Source: an archaeon (GTDB taxonomy: Archaea > Asgardarchaeota > Heimdallarchaeia > Heimdallarchaeales > Kariarchaeaceae). From it: a stretch of DNA of 46,817 nucleotides. Each line of letters starts with the position of its first letter. Position 1 is the first letter of the stretch. Position numbers and translations under genes: made by a program. Below are positions 25,069 through 34,608 of the stretch, in pieces. The notes under the pieces are model-generated. The model was not told the DNA's origin, made no database searches, and saw nothing but the letters and a program-made list of their open reading frames with translations. The DNA lies in contig JAJRQD010000110.1 in the NCBI GenBank assembly GCA_024280435.1, positions 1 through 46,817 on the forward strand, read 5' to 3'.

Positions 25069-25620
25069 GTGGGCTATGAAGAATGGATACCCTGGACTGG
25101 AGGTATGTATACAGGACTTGGTGGTGATAGCAAGACTGCAATTCTTTATGAGATGGATAGAGCATTCATGCCAGATGGTGAGAGGAAGGCAGGTCTTAGC
25201 AAGGTATTGATACATGAACTGGGTCATTCAATTGGTATGCCTCATCCATTCTATAATAGGTTCTCAGCTGATTTCTCAAACAAAGTGATGGGATACTATC
25301 CTGGAACTGAGAAGTTTTCTGAGATCTCATTGCAGACATACTGGTCTGAACTGGTACTTGTAAAACTAGAATTACTGTATAATAACACAAAAGATGAGTA
25401 TTCCTCTGAGAATATTGCAATCTATACCGAGAAATTCAATGGTGTGATGAAGGCATTTGATGATAAACAATTTCTCAAATCATATGAGCTGCTGATTGAG
25501 CTGATGGATCTGATAGATCCAAGTATTAATGAGAGTGCTTCCAATAAAAACGATTTCAGATCTATCTATATGTTATTTGCAATACCCGTTGTATTATTGA
25601 AAAAAAGAAGATTAAAATAG
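25069..25620 (+). CDS. Metzincin-type zinc protease domain, C-terminal part of the broken gene
   Basis: The 183-residue piece starts at an ATG that is probably internal to the original gene. It holds HELGHSIGMPH, a perfect HExxHxxGxxH metzincin zinc site, at about 50-60, and KVMGYY about 22 residues on, where the Met-turn should be. After the catalytic domain come helices and a hydrophobic C-terminus with a basic end (MLFAIPVVLLKKRRLK), a membrane anchor like those of other surface proteins in the window. By itself this fragment has no signal peptide and would not be exported. See the upstream part for the in-frame TAA. Confidence 0.75.
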   Translation: MGYEEWIPWTGGMYTGLGGDSKTAILYEMDRAFMPDGERKAGLSKVLIHELGHSIGMPHPFYNRFSADFSNKVMGYYPGTEKFSEISLQTYWSELVLVKLELLYNNTKDEYSSENIAIYTEKFNGVMKAFDDKQFLKSYELLIELMDLIDPSINESASNKNDFRSIYMLFAIPVVLLKKRRLK

Positions 25621-25622
25621 AA

Positions 25623-27773
25623 TTATTCATTCCACTCAAAATTTAACTCTATACCATTTAGATGATGCATAAACCATGTAAAATTCTGATGAAGTACACT
25701 CAAATTCTCAACCGGTCTTGTAATCCCATGTGGCATTCCTTTGTAGATGAATAGATGTGTGGGAATACCCCTTTCTTTCAGTGCACGATACAATTCTTTG
25801 GCATTGGCAATGGGTACTCTCTGATCATTCTCACCGTGTTGAATCAGTGTGGGTGTGCTTGCCTCTTCAATTCTGTTCATAGGTGCAGTCTTTTTGTAGT
25901 ACTCTGGTTTCTCATAGGGCGTACCTCCAAGATAATCCGTTGTCCACTGTCTGATATCATTGCTAATATAATATGTCTTCCAATCCGATATTCCTGCCCC
26001 TACGCTTGTAGCCACAAATTTACCCGAATGAGTGCTTAGAAATGCAGATATGTATCCACCCTGGGACCAGCCCATGCTTCCAATTTTACTCTCATCCACG
26101 AATCCAAGTTTACTTAGATATTTAATGCAGGATTCTATATCATCCTGTTCTCCAAACCCCATATTCTCACCGTATATCTCCATAAATCGTTGACCTCTTC
26201 CCATAGATCCTCTGTAATTTGGATACACCACAAGAATATCATTATTTACAAATTGAATTGTCGGATAGTAGCTTCTATCCTGATGATCAAGTAGTATCTC
26301 TCTTGATAACCATGTAGGACCACCATGTACCACAAATACCAGTGGATATTTTTTATTACTATCAAAATCAACAGGCTTTCTCAGTACGCCCTCAATCTCA
26401 AGTCCATCTGATGCTTTCCATGTAATTGTCTCAACAGAACCAAGTTTCCACTTATCAATTGATTTGGATATGTTGGTGAGAATGCTGTATTCTGGTGAAA
26501 TAACTATTCTCTGTGGTAATGGGTGGTAATTTGCCAATTTATCATCTTTCTCAAAATCTCTGTATCTCACAGGAGGTTTGTTTCTCCATTCATCAGATGT
26601 AATTAATGCCAGTTCTGGCAATCTATCATTTTTGGATAATAATACTGCAATATCTCCCTGTTCATTGGCATCAAAAGAGATTGGCATGTATTCACCGAAA
26701 TTAAATAGCTTGAATTCATTGCTGAATACACCTAATTTTGCTCCCGTTCCCCAGTAATACATCTGAAGTACACCATCTCTGATTATTTTAGAACCTGCAG
26801 GTGAAATATCAAGTTTTCTGGTGTAAGCATTCTTCATCAGCTCTTTCATCAGTTGGGCTCTGACTAGTGATAATTTATCGATACTGATTACTGAATTATC
26901 ATGCTGTGTGTAGAACTTCTGATCGCGTATTTTGAAGGAGACAAGTACCTCACTCATATCTGATGATATTCCATTGATAGTTGCACCTTCTGGCATATCT
27001 AGTTTGATTAGTCTGAATTCCTCCCATTTGAAATCCTCATCTAATTTTTTATTGATATATGCATCAAGAGCATTCTCCATATCAATCTCAAATATATATG
27101 AACTTGTATTCTTGAGATATATCAGATCATCCCTTGTGCGTGTGGTGAAAATCATTCCTTTCTCTATTATAAAATAACTCTGAACAGTTTCATTCATCTC
27201 CATTATTGAGCTAATATTCAGGTAAGGTCTTGTGAGCTTATCTCCAGCTGTTTTACTAATTCTATTTATGTTATTCAGATATTCAAGTATTCTGTCAGTA
27301 GAGGTGTAGAGATATATATTCTTACTGTTCTCCTCCTCTTCATGAATGATCTGACCATACTTCTCCTCTGTATTCTCTACCAATTTACTATCAACTGTCT
27401 GAAATATCAATACTCCATTTTTTACTGTGAAAGAATTAACACCCGATTTCTCAGATGTCAGCTGAATACCCTCGCCATATATATTCGGGTGATAGAATAT
27501 CTGAGGCTTGGATTCACTACTTTTCTCAGTTCTCAGCAAATATAATTTATCATTATCCCACTGTATATTTGATACACTTCCAGTGGTACTCAGCTGTATA
27601 TTCTTGTCTTTATCTGAATCATAAATATACAGTAAATTTATTTTTTTATTCTCACGAATATTCTGTTCTGTTATTGTGTATGCTATTAATTTACCATTAT
27701 CATTAATTGAGATGCTATTGATGAAAGGGACACCTGCTGTCTGTTCTATTGATGGTTTGATCATTTCACTCAT
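25623..27773 (-). CDS. S9-family serine peptidase (acylaminoacyl-peptidase/prolyl oligopeptidase type)
   Basis: This is a complete 716-residue enzyme. Residues 1-440 are a beta-propeller with repeated WDxDKxYL-like strands. The rest is an alpha/beta-hydrolase domain with the catalytic triad S570 (GWSQGGY), D650 (HGENDQRVP) and H682 (GMPHG), and the oxyanion motif HGGPTW. Family members cleave short peptides or N-acylated residues in the cytoplasm. There is no signal peptide. It converges on the protease fragment, with two bases between the stops, and ends an apparent single-gene unit. Confidence 0.93.
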   Translation of the reverse strand: MSEMIKPSIEQTAGVPFINSISINDNGKLIAYTITEQNIRENKKINLLYIYDSDKDKNIQLSTTGSVSNIQWDNDKLYLLRTEKSSESKPQIFYHPNIYGEGIQLTSEKSGVNSFTVKNGVLIFQTVDSKLVENTEEKYGQIIHEEEENSKNIYLYTSTDRILEYLNNINRISKTAGDKLTRPYLNISSIMEMNETVQSYFIIEKGMIFTTRTRDDLIYLKNTSSYIFEIDMENALDAYINKKLDEDFKWEEFRLIKLDMPEGATINGISSDMSEVLVSFKIRDQKFYTQHDNSVISIDKLSLVRAQLMKELMKNAYTRKLDISPAGSKIIRDGVLQMYYWGTGAKLGVFSNEFKLFNFGEYMPISFDANEQGDIAVLLSKNDRLPELALITSDEWRNKPPVRYRDFEKDDKLANYHPLPQRIVISPEYSILTNISKSIDKWKLGSVETITWKASDGLEIEGVLRKPVDFDSNKKYPLVFVVHGGPTWLSREILLDHQDRSYYPTIQFVNNDILVVYPNYRGSMGRGQRFMEIYGENMGFGEQDDIESCIKYLSKLGFVDESKIGSMGWSQGGYISAFLSTHSGKFVATSVGAGISDWKTYYISNDIRQWTTDYLGGTPYEKPEYYKKTAPMNRIEEASTPTLIQHGENDQRVPIANAKELYRALKERGIPTHLFIYKGMPHGITRPVENLSVLHQNFTWFMHHLNGIELNFEWNE

Positions 27774-27856
27774 AGAACTATTGAATATTCATTAATTTTA
27801 AATTGTTCACCTTACGTATATTCCAAATATATTAGTAATTGAATAAAATTATAAAT

Positions 27857-29356
27857 TTATTTGAGAAATCTTTTAAGCTCTGATATTTTAATTACTGATC
27901 TCTCAGCTCCTCTGTATTTTATCTCTATCTCATTGTTAGATAATAATTTATCAGAGATTATTAGTCTGATCGGGTATCCTCGTATATCTGCTTCAATGAA
28001 TTTAATTCCTGGCTTTAGTTTCCTATCATCCACTATGAATTTCTTACCTGATTTATCGATTATTTGATTTATCTCATCAATTCTATCTTTGTCTGTCTTT
28101 AATAATGAGATCAGTATTCCATCAAATGGAGCTATACTCTCTGGAATTATCAGTCCATGCTCATCATGATTGTTCTCAGCTATCATTGCAATAATTTTGT
28201 GAAGATGGAATGAGTTCACTGAGACAATCAATTGTCTAGGTTTGCCCATAGTGTTGATATATCTGTGTTTGTCATTCTCGATGATATCAATATCTACAAG
28301 AGGTACTCCCGTTATTTCTTTTAATTCTCCACCACATACGCAGCGGTCGCCTTCCCTGGCAACTGCTATATTAGCAATGTAATCGCAATTAAAATCCCGA
28401 TCAAAATTCACATTTTTCAGATGATATTCCAGCTCATTTGCACCTGCTACAAGATTACTTGATTGAGCGATGCTATCATCTATGATAATTATGCATTTTT
28501 CCGATATATTCACAGGAGATGCATATCCAGGTACCGCACCTACTTTAATTATCTGCTCCTCTGTTGCAGTCTCCAGCTTATCAACTCCCAGTACCTGCAT
28601 CAATAGCATCTCATTTATATCAAGATCTCCTCTGATTACTGCAAATACTAGTTTATTATCAACTGTGTAGAATACAGCCTTTGCAGTTCTTGAGGTTGGC
28701 ACATTGAGGTAATTGGCAACCTCTTCTATTGTTTTACAAGCAGGAGTGTGTACTCTCTCAATCTCTCTGATATCATGCTCCCTCCTTATATTTTTATCAA
28801 ATATTGCAAGATCCTTCCTGCTGTTGTAATCACAATCGTTGCAGAGTAAGTATTTATCATCTCCCAGTACAAATGGAGTATAGATCTGTTCTGAACCATT
28901 ATGTAAGGCTTTCATCGTCTTGATATTGTAATTACTGAGTAAATAATCTGATAGCTCTATCTGTTGAAATGTATCTGAAATATTGATTATATGAAGCATT
29001 TTCTCATATCTGCTACTGATCAATCCTTTGCTGGTGTTGTAACTATCATTGGTTTCATTATTGTTATAGTAGAATGAGTTTGGAATTGATTTGTGAGAAT
29101 TGAATTCTGCTTTGATAAATTCTGAGAAAAACTTGCTATTCAATATTTTTTTTACTGAAATACCCATATCTACTTCCTGTGTTGAATTGAATAGCTGAAG
29201 AAATTTTTCCATGATATTCTTGATTAACATATTTCCAAGAGGTAGTGAAATTAGCTTATCATCCAATACAAAATATCCTGCACGTATGAGAATATTCTGA
29301 GAAGCTATGATGATATCTTTTTTTGGCTCCTTCAGTACTTTGCCGATGAGATGCAC
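27857..29356 (-). CDS. Bacterial-type prolyl-tRNA synthetase homologue lacking catalytic motifs 2 and 3, with intact INS editing domain
   Basis: The 499 residues follow the bacterial ProRS order. An N-terminal stretch matches motif 1 (ILIRAGYFV...LPLG, 22-41). The motif 2 region (about 100-120) has none of the expected RPRFG arginines. The INS editing domain (about 200-335) keeps TPACKTIEE, K226 in RTAKAVF (equivalent to the editing lysine K279 of E. coli), RGDLDINE and AGANELEYHLKNVNFDRDF. The motif 3 region reads VNSFHLHKIIA where GIGVxR is expected, with the arginine gone. The anticodon-binding domain (about 405-499) is normal (VDDRKLKPGIKF). Aminoacylation is therefore unlikely, and a trans-editing or other tRNA-Pro role is more likely (inference). 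Confidence 0.85.
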   Translation of the reverse strand: MHLIGKVLKEPKKDIIIASQNILIRAGYFVLDDKLISLPLGNMLIKNIMEKFLQLFNSTQEVDMGISVKKILNSKFFSEFIKAEFNSHKSIPNSFYYNNNETNDSYNTSKGLISSRYEKMLHIINISDTFQQIELSDYLLSNYNIKTMKALHNGSEQIYTPFVLGDDKYLLCNDCDYNSRKDLAIFDKNIRREHDIREIERVHTPACKTIEEVANYLNVPTSRTAKAVFYTVDNKLVFAVIRGDLDINEMLLMQVLGVDKLETATEEQIIKVGAVPGYASPVNISEKCIIIIDDSIAQSSNLVAGANELEYHLKNVNFDRDFNCDYIANIAVAREGDRCVCGGELKEITGVPLVDIDIIENDKHRYINTMGKPRQLIVSVNSFHLHKIIAMIAENNHDEHGLIIPESIAPFDGILISLLKTDKDRIDEINQIIDKSGKKFIVDDRKLKPGIKFIEADIRGYPIRLIISDKLLSNNEIEIKYRGAERSVIKISELKRFLK

Positions 29357-29658
29357 AATAGATATGAACCAATTATATTAATTAACGATTATCATTGTAG
29401 GAATTAAAAATACAGAAAAAAATTATGAGGTACAAAATTTGTGAGAGCATGAGTTCACAAAATTTAGGGGGTTATCAAAAAAATTACCAACTGTTAATTG
29501 GGGTTAAAAATAAAAGAGTGTGGTATCAATCGACTGTTTCAGCACCTCCAAGTGCATATTGTATGACAACTACATCAAATATAAAGTATTTGTTTTTATT
29601 ATTACATAATAAAAACTTATGAGACAATCTCTCAATAATTGTTGGTATTATTACAATA
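29357..29658. other. Intergenic region between two minus-strand genes
   Basis: These 302 bases lie upstream of the ProRS-like gene and downstream of the HTH/ACT-like gene. A 65-residue frame on the plus strand (29425-29622, MRYKICESMSSQNLGGYQ...) has no recognisable feature and no ribosome-binding site. I do not call it a gene. TATA-like sequence for the ProRS-like gene lies within its first 50 bases (ATATAATTG on the minus strand near 29377). Confidence 0.4.
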
Positions 29659-30342
29659 CTATTGCTTTGTATTTTTAATCATATTACGAATCACTCTTGA
29701 AGCATCATTGACCACTTGCTCATCAAGAATGAATTGCATCTCACTGAAAGTTGAGACCAATTCTGAGATATTTATACCCTCAAGTGTCAATGCCTTGGTG
29801 AAATAATAGAACAATCCGGGGGTGATAAGGCTGTCACTTGGAATGTTCAGTGATAATGCTGCTAAATCATAGGTTTCATTCTTTATAATAAAATGCTGGC
29901 ATATTTTTTTAATTATCTCTCTGTATTTTATATGCGTGATTATTGTGATCTCAGTCCGACCTTTGATGATTGATAGAAAATCAGATATGTCAGTATCTAT
30001 CTTTGAATATATATCTGAGATAAGTTTGGAGATATTAACCATAGACGTGAGTTTGATTGTGATCTCAAACAGGTCATATTTGATAGTGGTCTCACTATCT
30101 GTGAATTCACGTAATTTTGCATCAATCTTGTGATCATAATTCAGCCGGTATTTCTCCCCGATTCTTCTCAATGCCATGGAGATAGAGGTTAGTTTAACCT
30201 GTTTAGGATGCAGCTTTTTCTTTATCTCTTCCTCCAATTCCATCGCCAGACTATTGTAATTGATAATATTTCTGGCAAGTGCATCTTCAAGGAATGACCT
30301 GTTCCTGATGATTTCTCTTACAACAGCGCTCACTGTGGTCAT
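29659..30342 (-). CDS. DNA-binding protein with N-terminal HTH and C-terminal ACT-like domains
   Basis: The 227-residue protein starts with a helical segment (VREIIRNRSFLEDALARNI, NYNSLAMELEEEIKKKL) resembling a helix-turn-helix. From about 85 onward two beta-alpha-beta units follow: YDLFEITIKLTSMVNISKL, ITIITHIKYREIIKKI, then the DLAALSLNIPSDSLITPGL and FTKALTLEGINISELVSTF block. The last block is the typical ligand-binding edge of an ACT domain, as in aspartate kinases. Archaeal HTH-ACT proteins of this size are annotated as possible amino-acid-responsive regulators. Nothing in the neighbourhood shows which amino acid. It stands alone. Confidence 0.6.
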   Translation of the reverse strand: MTTVSAVVREIIRNRSFLEDALARNIINYNSLAMELEEEIKKKLHPKQVKLTSISMALRRIGEKYRLNYDHKIDAKLREFTDSETTIKYDLFEITIKLTSMVNISKLISDIYSKIDTDISDFLSIIKGRTEITIITHIKYREIIKKICQHFIIKNETYDLAALSLNIPSDSLITPGLFYYFTKALTLEGINISELVSTFSEMQFILDEQVVNDASRVIRNMIKNTKQ

Positions 30343-30758
30343 AATTTACCAATATATTGTAATCATAAATACGTTGGTATTGGATTTATAACAATTTATG
30401 GATTATTGTAATTATTTTACTTGTTTATTATATTAGTTATCAAAATGCTAAATATTGATAATTTGCTAACCTAAACCTAAAAATACACATAACAGATGGA
30501 TAATATACCCGGTGAAATTATTGAATAAAACAGATAAAAAAATGGATTACCTTGATAAAGCTGCATTGGATAGATTATGGAGTGTATATTCTGTGAAAGT
30601 AAAGAAAAATGACAGTACAAGTGTATCCACTATAAAATCAGATAATTCATTTAAACCCGAAGATAATAGGGATAAATTCACTAAATTTTGATCATCTTTA
30701 TCAAATTCAAAATGCTCTATCTAGTAATGCAATTATAATTTTTTATCAAATATGAACT
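30343..30758. other. Divergent promoter region with a possible small gene
   Basis: These 416 bases separate the outward-reading HTH/ACT-like and GH13 genes and must hold both promoters. A small frame from GTG at 30512 (or ATG at 30542) to TGA at 30691 encodes 59 or 49 residues (MDYLDKAALDRLWSVYSVKV, then a polar Ser/Lys/Asp tail). It is on the same strand as the GH13 gene, 67 bases before it, and could be a genuine small protein, but I see no ribosome-binding site and do not recognise it. Confidence 0.4.
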
Positions 30759-32378
30759 ATGGATAAAATACCGTGGTGGAAAAAGACTACTGTATATCAG
30801 GTGTATCCAAGATCATTCATGGACAGTACTGGCAATGGTATTGGAGATCTTAAGGGTATTATCAGTAAATTGGATTATATCAAGGAACTCGGTATTGAGA
30901 CAATATGGTTCTCCCCGTTTTTTAAAAGTCCACAACAGGATATGGGTTATGATATATCAGATTTCAGAGATATAGCACAAGAATATGGTGATCTTGATGA
31001 TTGTACTGAATTAATAGAACAGGTACATGCAAGGGATATGAAAATAGTTTTTGATTTGGTTCTAAATCATACCAGTGCACTGCATCCATGGTTTGTAGAA
31101 TCTAGATCCAGTCTAGATAGCCCTAAAAGAGATTGGTATATTTGGAGAAAAGGCAGAGGTGGTAAACCTCCGAACAATTGGACTTCAATGGTTGGTGGCT
31201 CTGCTTGGCATTATGATGCGAATACAGATGAATATTACTATGCAGCATTTCTTGATTTCCAACCCGATCTGAACTACCGTAATCCTGAAGTTAAGCAAGC
31301 TATGTTTGATAATATGAGGTTCTGGCTGGATAAGGGTGTGGATGGTTTCAGATTGGATATAATCGGCTCTGTATTTGAGGATATTGAATTCAGAGATAAT
31401 CCAAGAACTTTTCAGCTCTTGCCAACATCTGACGAACGGGGCATGTTGTTCAGAAGTGCAGAGATGACACTTAATCTGGAGGATAATTTTGAGTTTGTCA
31501 GAGAACTTCGGCAATTGGTTGATATTTATAAATCTGATAGATTTCTAGTTGGAGAAGTATTTGGTGATTACAGGAAGATGCAGAGATACTGTGTTAATGG
31601 ATTGCACAGTGTATTTCTTTTTCAGACTATGGAGACAAAATTCAGTAAATCTGCATATTCAGAATTGATAAGTGAATTTGAGACGTATTTCAAAGAACCA
31701 CTTATTCCTACATGGGTGTACTCAAATCATGATCGTTTCAGAAGCATTCATAGACTGAATAATAGTGTAGAACGTGCAAAACTACTGGCTGCACTGCAAT
31801 TAACTCTCAGAGGTGTACCATATATCTATTATGGTGAGGAATTAGGGATGCATCAATCCAAATTCTCATTCAAAGAATCAAAAGATGCGATAGCCCAGAA
31901 ATACAAATGGATACCATCATTTCTTACGGGTATTGTAATGAAGATGACTGATGGAGCATTGAACCGTGATGGATGCAGGACTCCAATGCAGTGGGATACA
32001 TCTTTAAATGCAGGTTTCTCATCTGGTGACCATACTTGGTTACCTGTGAATGATAATTACACATCTATCAATGTGGAGTGTCTAAAAGAAGATGCAAACA
32101 GTTTGCTTAACTGTTTCAAAAGATTTTTGCGATTCAGGAATAATAATTCTGAATTACAGTATGGTTCACTCGATTTGATAGAGAATGGGAATAAATACAT
32201 ACTTGAATTTCATAGAGAACATCTGATAGTTCTTGCCAATTTTAGTGATAAACAGCAAAAATACAGAGTACCCCAGTCAGTAATACTTGAGAGTACTGAT
32301 ATTGATAGAGAAAGAGTAGAGCTGACAGATATTGTACTGAAGGGATATGAACTGATTATACTGCATTATTCTCGATAA
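30759..32378 (+). CDS. GH13 alpha-glucosidase (oligo-1,6-glucosidase type)
   Basis: The 539-residue enzyme has every GH13 conserved region: DLVLNHTS (99-106), GFRLD with nucleophile D200, LVGEVFG with acid/base E266, and YSNHDR with transition-state D325. QPDLNYRNP (168-176) is the marker of the oligo-1,6-glucosidase/alpha-glucosidase/trehalose-6-phosphate hydrolase group, which cut alpha-1,4 or alpha-1,6 glucosidic bonds of small saccharides in the cytoplasm. No signal peptide is present. The N-terminus (WWKKTTVYQVYPRSFMDS) is close to bacterial enzymes and suggests transfer from bacteria (inference). Its end overlaps the convergent regulator gene by 13 bases. Confidence 0.94.
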   Translation: MDKIPWWKKTTVYQVYPRSFMDSTGNGIGDLKGIISKLDYIKELGIETIWFSPFFKSPQQDMGYDISDFRDIAQEYGDLDDCTELIEQVHARDMKIVFDLVLNHTSALHPWFVESRSSLDSPKRDWYIWRKGRGGKPPNNWTSMVGGSAWHYDANTDEYYYAAFLDFQPDLNYRNPEVKQAMFDNMRFWLDKGVDGFRLDIIGSVFEDIEFRDNPRTFQLLPTSDERGMLFRSAEMTLNLEDNFEFVRELRQLVDIYKSDRFLVGEVFGDYRKMQRYCVNGLHSVFLFQTMETKFSKSAYSELISEFETYFKEPLIPTWVYSNHDRFRSIHRLNNSVERAKLLAALQLTLRGVPYIYYGEELGMHQSKFSFKESKDAIAQKYKWIPSFLTGIVMKMTDGALNRDGCRTPMQWDTSLNAGFSSGDHTWLPVNDNYTSINVECLKEDANSLLNCFKRFLRFRNNNSELQYGSLDLIENGNKYILEFHREHLIVLANFSDKQQKYRVPQSVILESTDIDRERVELTDIVLKGYELIILHYSR

Positions 32379-33037
32379 AACCATAGTCCGCCATCTTTCT
32401 CCCAGTAGTCTTTATTGTGCATTTCTATTAATCTTTTTATTGGAAGTATCATTCTTATATTCAGATATTCCTTGATCTCATTATCGTCCACATGTTGTTT
32501 AATTGGATTGACTAGATTTCTCAACTGTGTCTGTGATATATAATTGAATGAGAGTGTACCCAGATTATCCTTTCTCAGGTTCAACAACTCTTCTGGCTTA
32601 TCTTTGTTTTTATCCAGCTCATCTCCTAACCTCTGCAGATAAGATATTGATGAATCTATTATTCCTTTTAGCTCTGTGAACAGTGATAGTCTGTAATTAT
32701 TATACTCTATCACAAGGGATGGATTATCATGCATTAATTTATTCAATTGTTCACTGGGATCAATATGCTCTATATTTTTCAGATAGTACAATCTTTTTGG
32801 ATATTTTCCAGAGGACTGTTTCTCTTTGTATCCTACAAGATCAAGATCTACTAGACCTGTTTTATCCTCCGTCTCCATATTTCTCAGTATGGTAGTTTTT
32901 GATTTGGATAGTCTCTCTGCAATCTGTTTGGTACTCAATTCTCTGTAAATTGATAATATCTGAATAATCTGTGACTTCACCCTGCTCTGAAACACTTTGA
33001 TTATATTCTTGGATCTCTCTAATTCCAGTTCTGACAC
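32366..33037 (-). CDS. Winged-helix transcriptional regulator
   Basis: The product has 223 residues. A classical helix-turn-helix near the N-terminus (IQILSIYRELSTKQIAERL, SKSKTTILRNMETE) is followed by a wing (VDLDLVGYKEKQSSGKYPKRLYYL) typical of ArsR-like regulators. The rest is helical (LSLFTELKGIIDSSISYLQRL, NIRMILPIKRLIEMH) and may dimerise. It overlaps the GH13 gene at its 3' end, facing it, so any regulatory link is speculative. An ATG 13 bases upstream in another frame begins a shadow frame and was ignored. Confidence 0.75.
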   Translation of the reverse strand: MSELELERSKNIIKVFQSRVKSQIIQILSIYRELSTKQIAERLSKSKTTILRNMETEDKTGLVDLDLVGYKEKQSSGKYPKRLYYLKNIEHIDPSEQLNKLMHDNPSLVIEYNNYRLSLFTELKGIIDSSISYLQRLGDELDKNKDKPEELLNLRKDNLGTLSFNYISQTQLRNLVNPIKQHVDDNEIKEYLNIRMILPIKRLIEMHNKDYWEKDGGLWFYRE

Positions 33038-33117
33038 GAGATATATTCATTGTAATGTATAATAATCATTTTACCATTGATATATCTGATGTTACATTTT
33101 TCTTATATTTTGTAACA

Positions 33118-34452
33118 TTATAGGACATCTCCAATGATTTTATCCCTTTGTATTCTCCAATCTGTGAGTTCATCTGGATCCTTGGGATATCTCTCATAAA
33201 TCGCTGTTAGTTTATCAATCTCATCCACAAGTTTTTTAATTTTTATCAGTATTCCAAGTCTTGGAAATGCTCTTTTGATCTTGGACAGTACTGTTCTGAT
33301 ACCCATATCAATCTCTCCACCCTCAAAAACAGTATCTAGTTCCTCAGCAGTGATCAATTCTCTTTTCAATGCAAAATCCATCTCATTTCCACTAATTCTG
33401 TTGAGATGCTTGGAAGTTATCATAGAAATAACATTTCTAATTCCAAAGTGTTTCATAATATCGGTATTGTATTGCCACATATCCTCTCTTGCCATTTTAT
33501 CTGTATCAAGAGCATTGATAATAGTCTTTCCTGCAAAATATCCTGAAACAAGTGCAGGACCGTGTCCTTCTGCTGATAAAGGGTCTGTCATACAAGCTGC
33601 CTCTCCAACAACTAGACCACCATTGAATGTTAGGCAATCAAGGGGAGGTCTCATCATAATCAAACCTCCTCCCTTGGTGAGCACTCTGTAATCACTGTAA
33701 TGTTTTGAGATTGCTTCATGAAATATATCTTTCATTGTTCCATCAATTTTCTCTGATTTAAGCCATCCAGTACCCACATTGATAATCCTGTCCCCTTTGG
33801 GGAATTTCCAGATATATCCTGGTGGTGGGATCTCAGGATCATAAATTATCACGATCTCACCTGGAAAGTCATGATCCTCTTTAAGCTCTATTATCTCCCT
33901 GTATGATGCTGCTATGTGTCTGTCAGGGATTTTACCAGGTAATCCTTCTGAGAAATTATCTGGTAATCTACTTCTAATCGCTCCATGGGTACCTGAACAA
34001 TCTGCAATCAGTTTTGCACGTATTTTATTTTTCTTCTTATTCTTAAGATATTTCACCCCCCTGAGGTAATTATCCTCTATAATCAGATCAAGTACTCTTG
34101 CCCCATCTATTATTTCAATCCCCAGTTTCTCACATTCATTTAGTAATCTCTGTCCATATCTGTGCCTATCAACAGTATATCCGGGGGCAAATCTGGTGAC
34201 ACTTGCATTTTTTGTGGCTATTGTTCCCTTGTTTATCCTATCTGAGATCTCATCCTCTTTGGGTAATTCTAATCCTATTTTTTGCAGCATAAAATCAGGT
34301 GAAAAATTATCAAGTGCATCTCCACATACTTTATTTCCAATCTCAGACCTTTTTTTCTTATCAATTATTACAACTTTATAATCTGATCTGGCAAGTGTCA
34401 GTGCCGTACCCATTCCAGCAGGACCTGCACCAACAATAATACAATCATACAC
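33118..34452 (-). CDS. Geranylgeranyl reductase family flavoprotein
   Basis: This 444-residue flavoprotein starts with the FAD-binding GAGPAG at 8-13 and has the family motif GYIWKFPKGD...NVGTGW in the middle (about 215-235), where the YxWxFP...GxG pattern lines the substrate pocket. The second FAD-binding GD motif is modified: GGLVVGEAACMTDPLSAEGHGPA at about 282-305. Geranylgeranyl reductases saturate isoprenoid chains of archaeal membrane lipids (and of quinones in some lineages). A second member lies 1.2 kb away at 35658. The start follows an AT-rich spacer containing TATA-like sequence. Confidence 0.88.
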   Translation of the reverse strand: MYDCIIVGAGPAGMGTALTLARSDYKVVIIDKKKRSEIGNKVCGDALDNFSPDFMLQKIGLELPKEDEISDRINKGTIATKNASVTRFAPGYTVDRHRYGQRLLNECEKLGIEIIDGARVLDLIIEDNYLRGVKYLKNKKKNKIRAKLIADCSGTHGAIRSRLPDNFSEGLPGKIPDRHIAASYREIIELKEDHDFPGEIVIIYDPEIPPPGYIWKFPKGDRIINVGTGWLKSEKIDGTMKDIFHEAISKHYSDYRVLTKGGGLIMMRPPLDCLTFNGGLVVGEAACMTDPLSAEGHGPALVSGYFAGKTIINALDTDKMAREDMWQYNTDIMKHFGIRNVISMITSKHLNRISGNEMDFALKRELITAEELDTVFEGGEIDMGIRTVLSKIKRAFPRLGILIKIKKLVDEIDKLTAIYERYPKDPDELTDWRIQRDKIIGDVL

Positions 34453-34608
34453 ATATGATCAATGTACTATCAGTTTAAGTATTCATTTCTCTACTGATAT
34501 TAATTCATCATATCTTTGAATTGATATTGTACATTGATTTTTAACTTACTTATAATTAAATCTGAATTCAAGTAAAAGTAAATAAGATACATTACTTTTC
34601 TAAAAATA

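Noticed and set aside
29425-29622. 65-residue plus-strand frame
   Set aside because: No family, no ribosome-binding site, and isolated from plus-strand genes.
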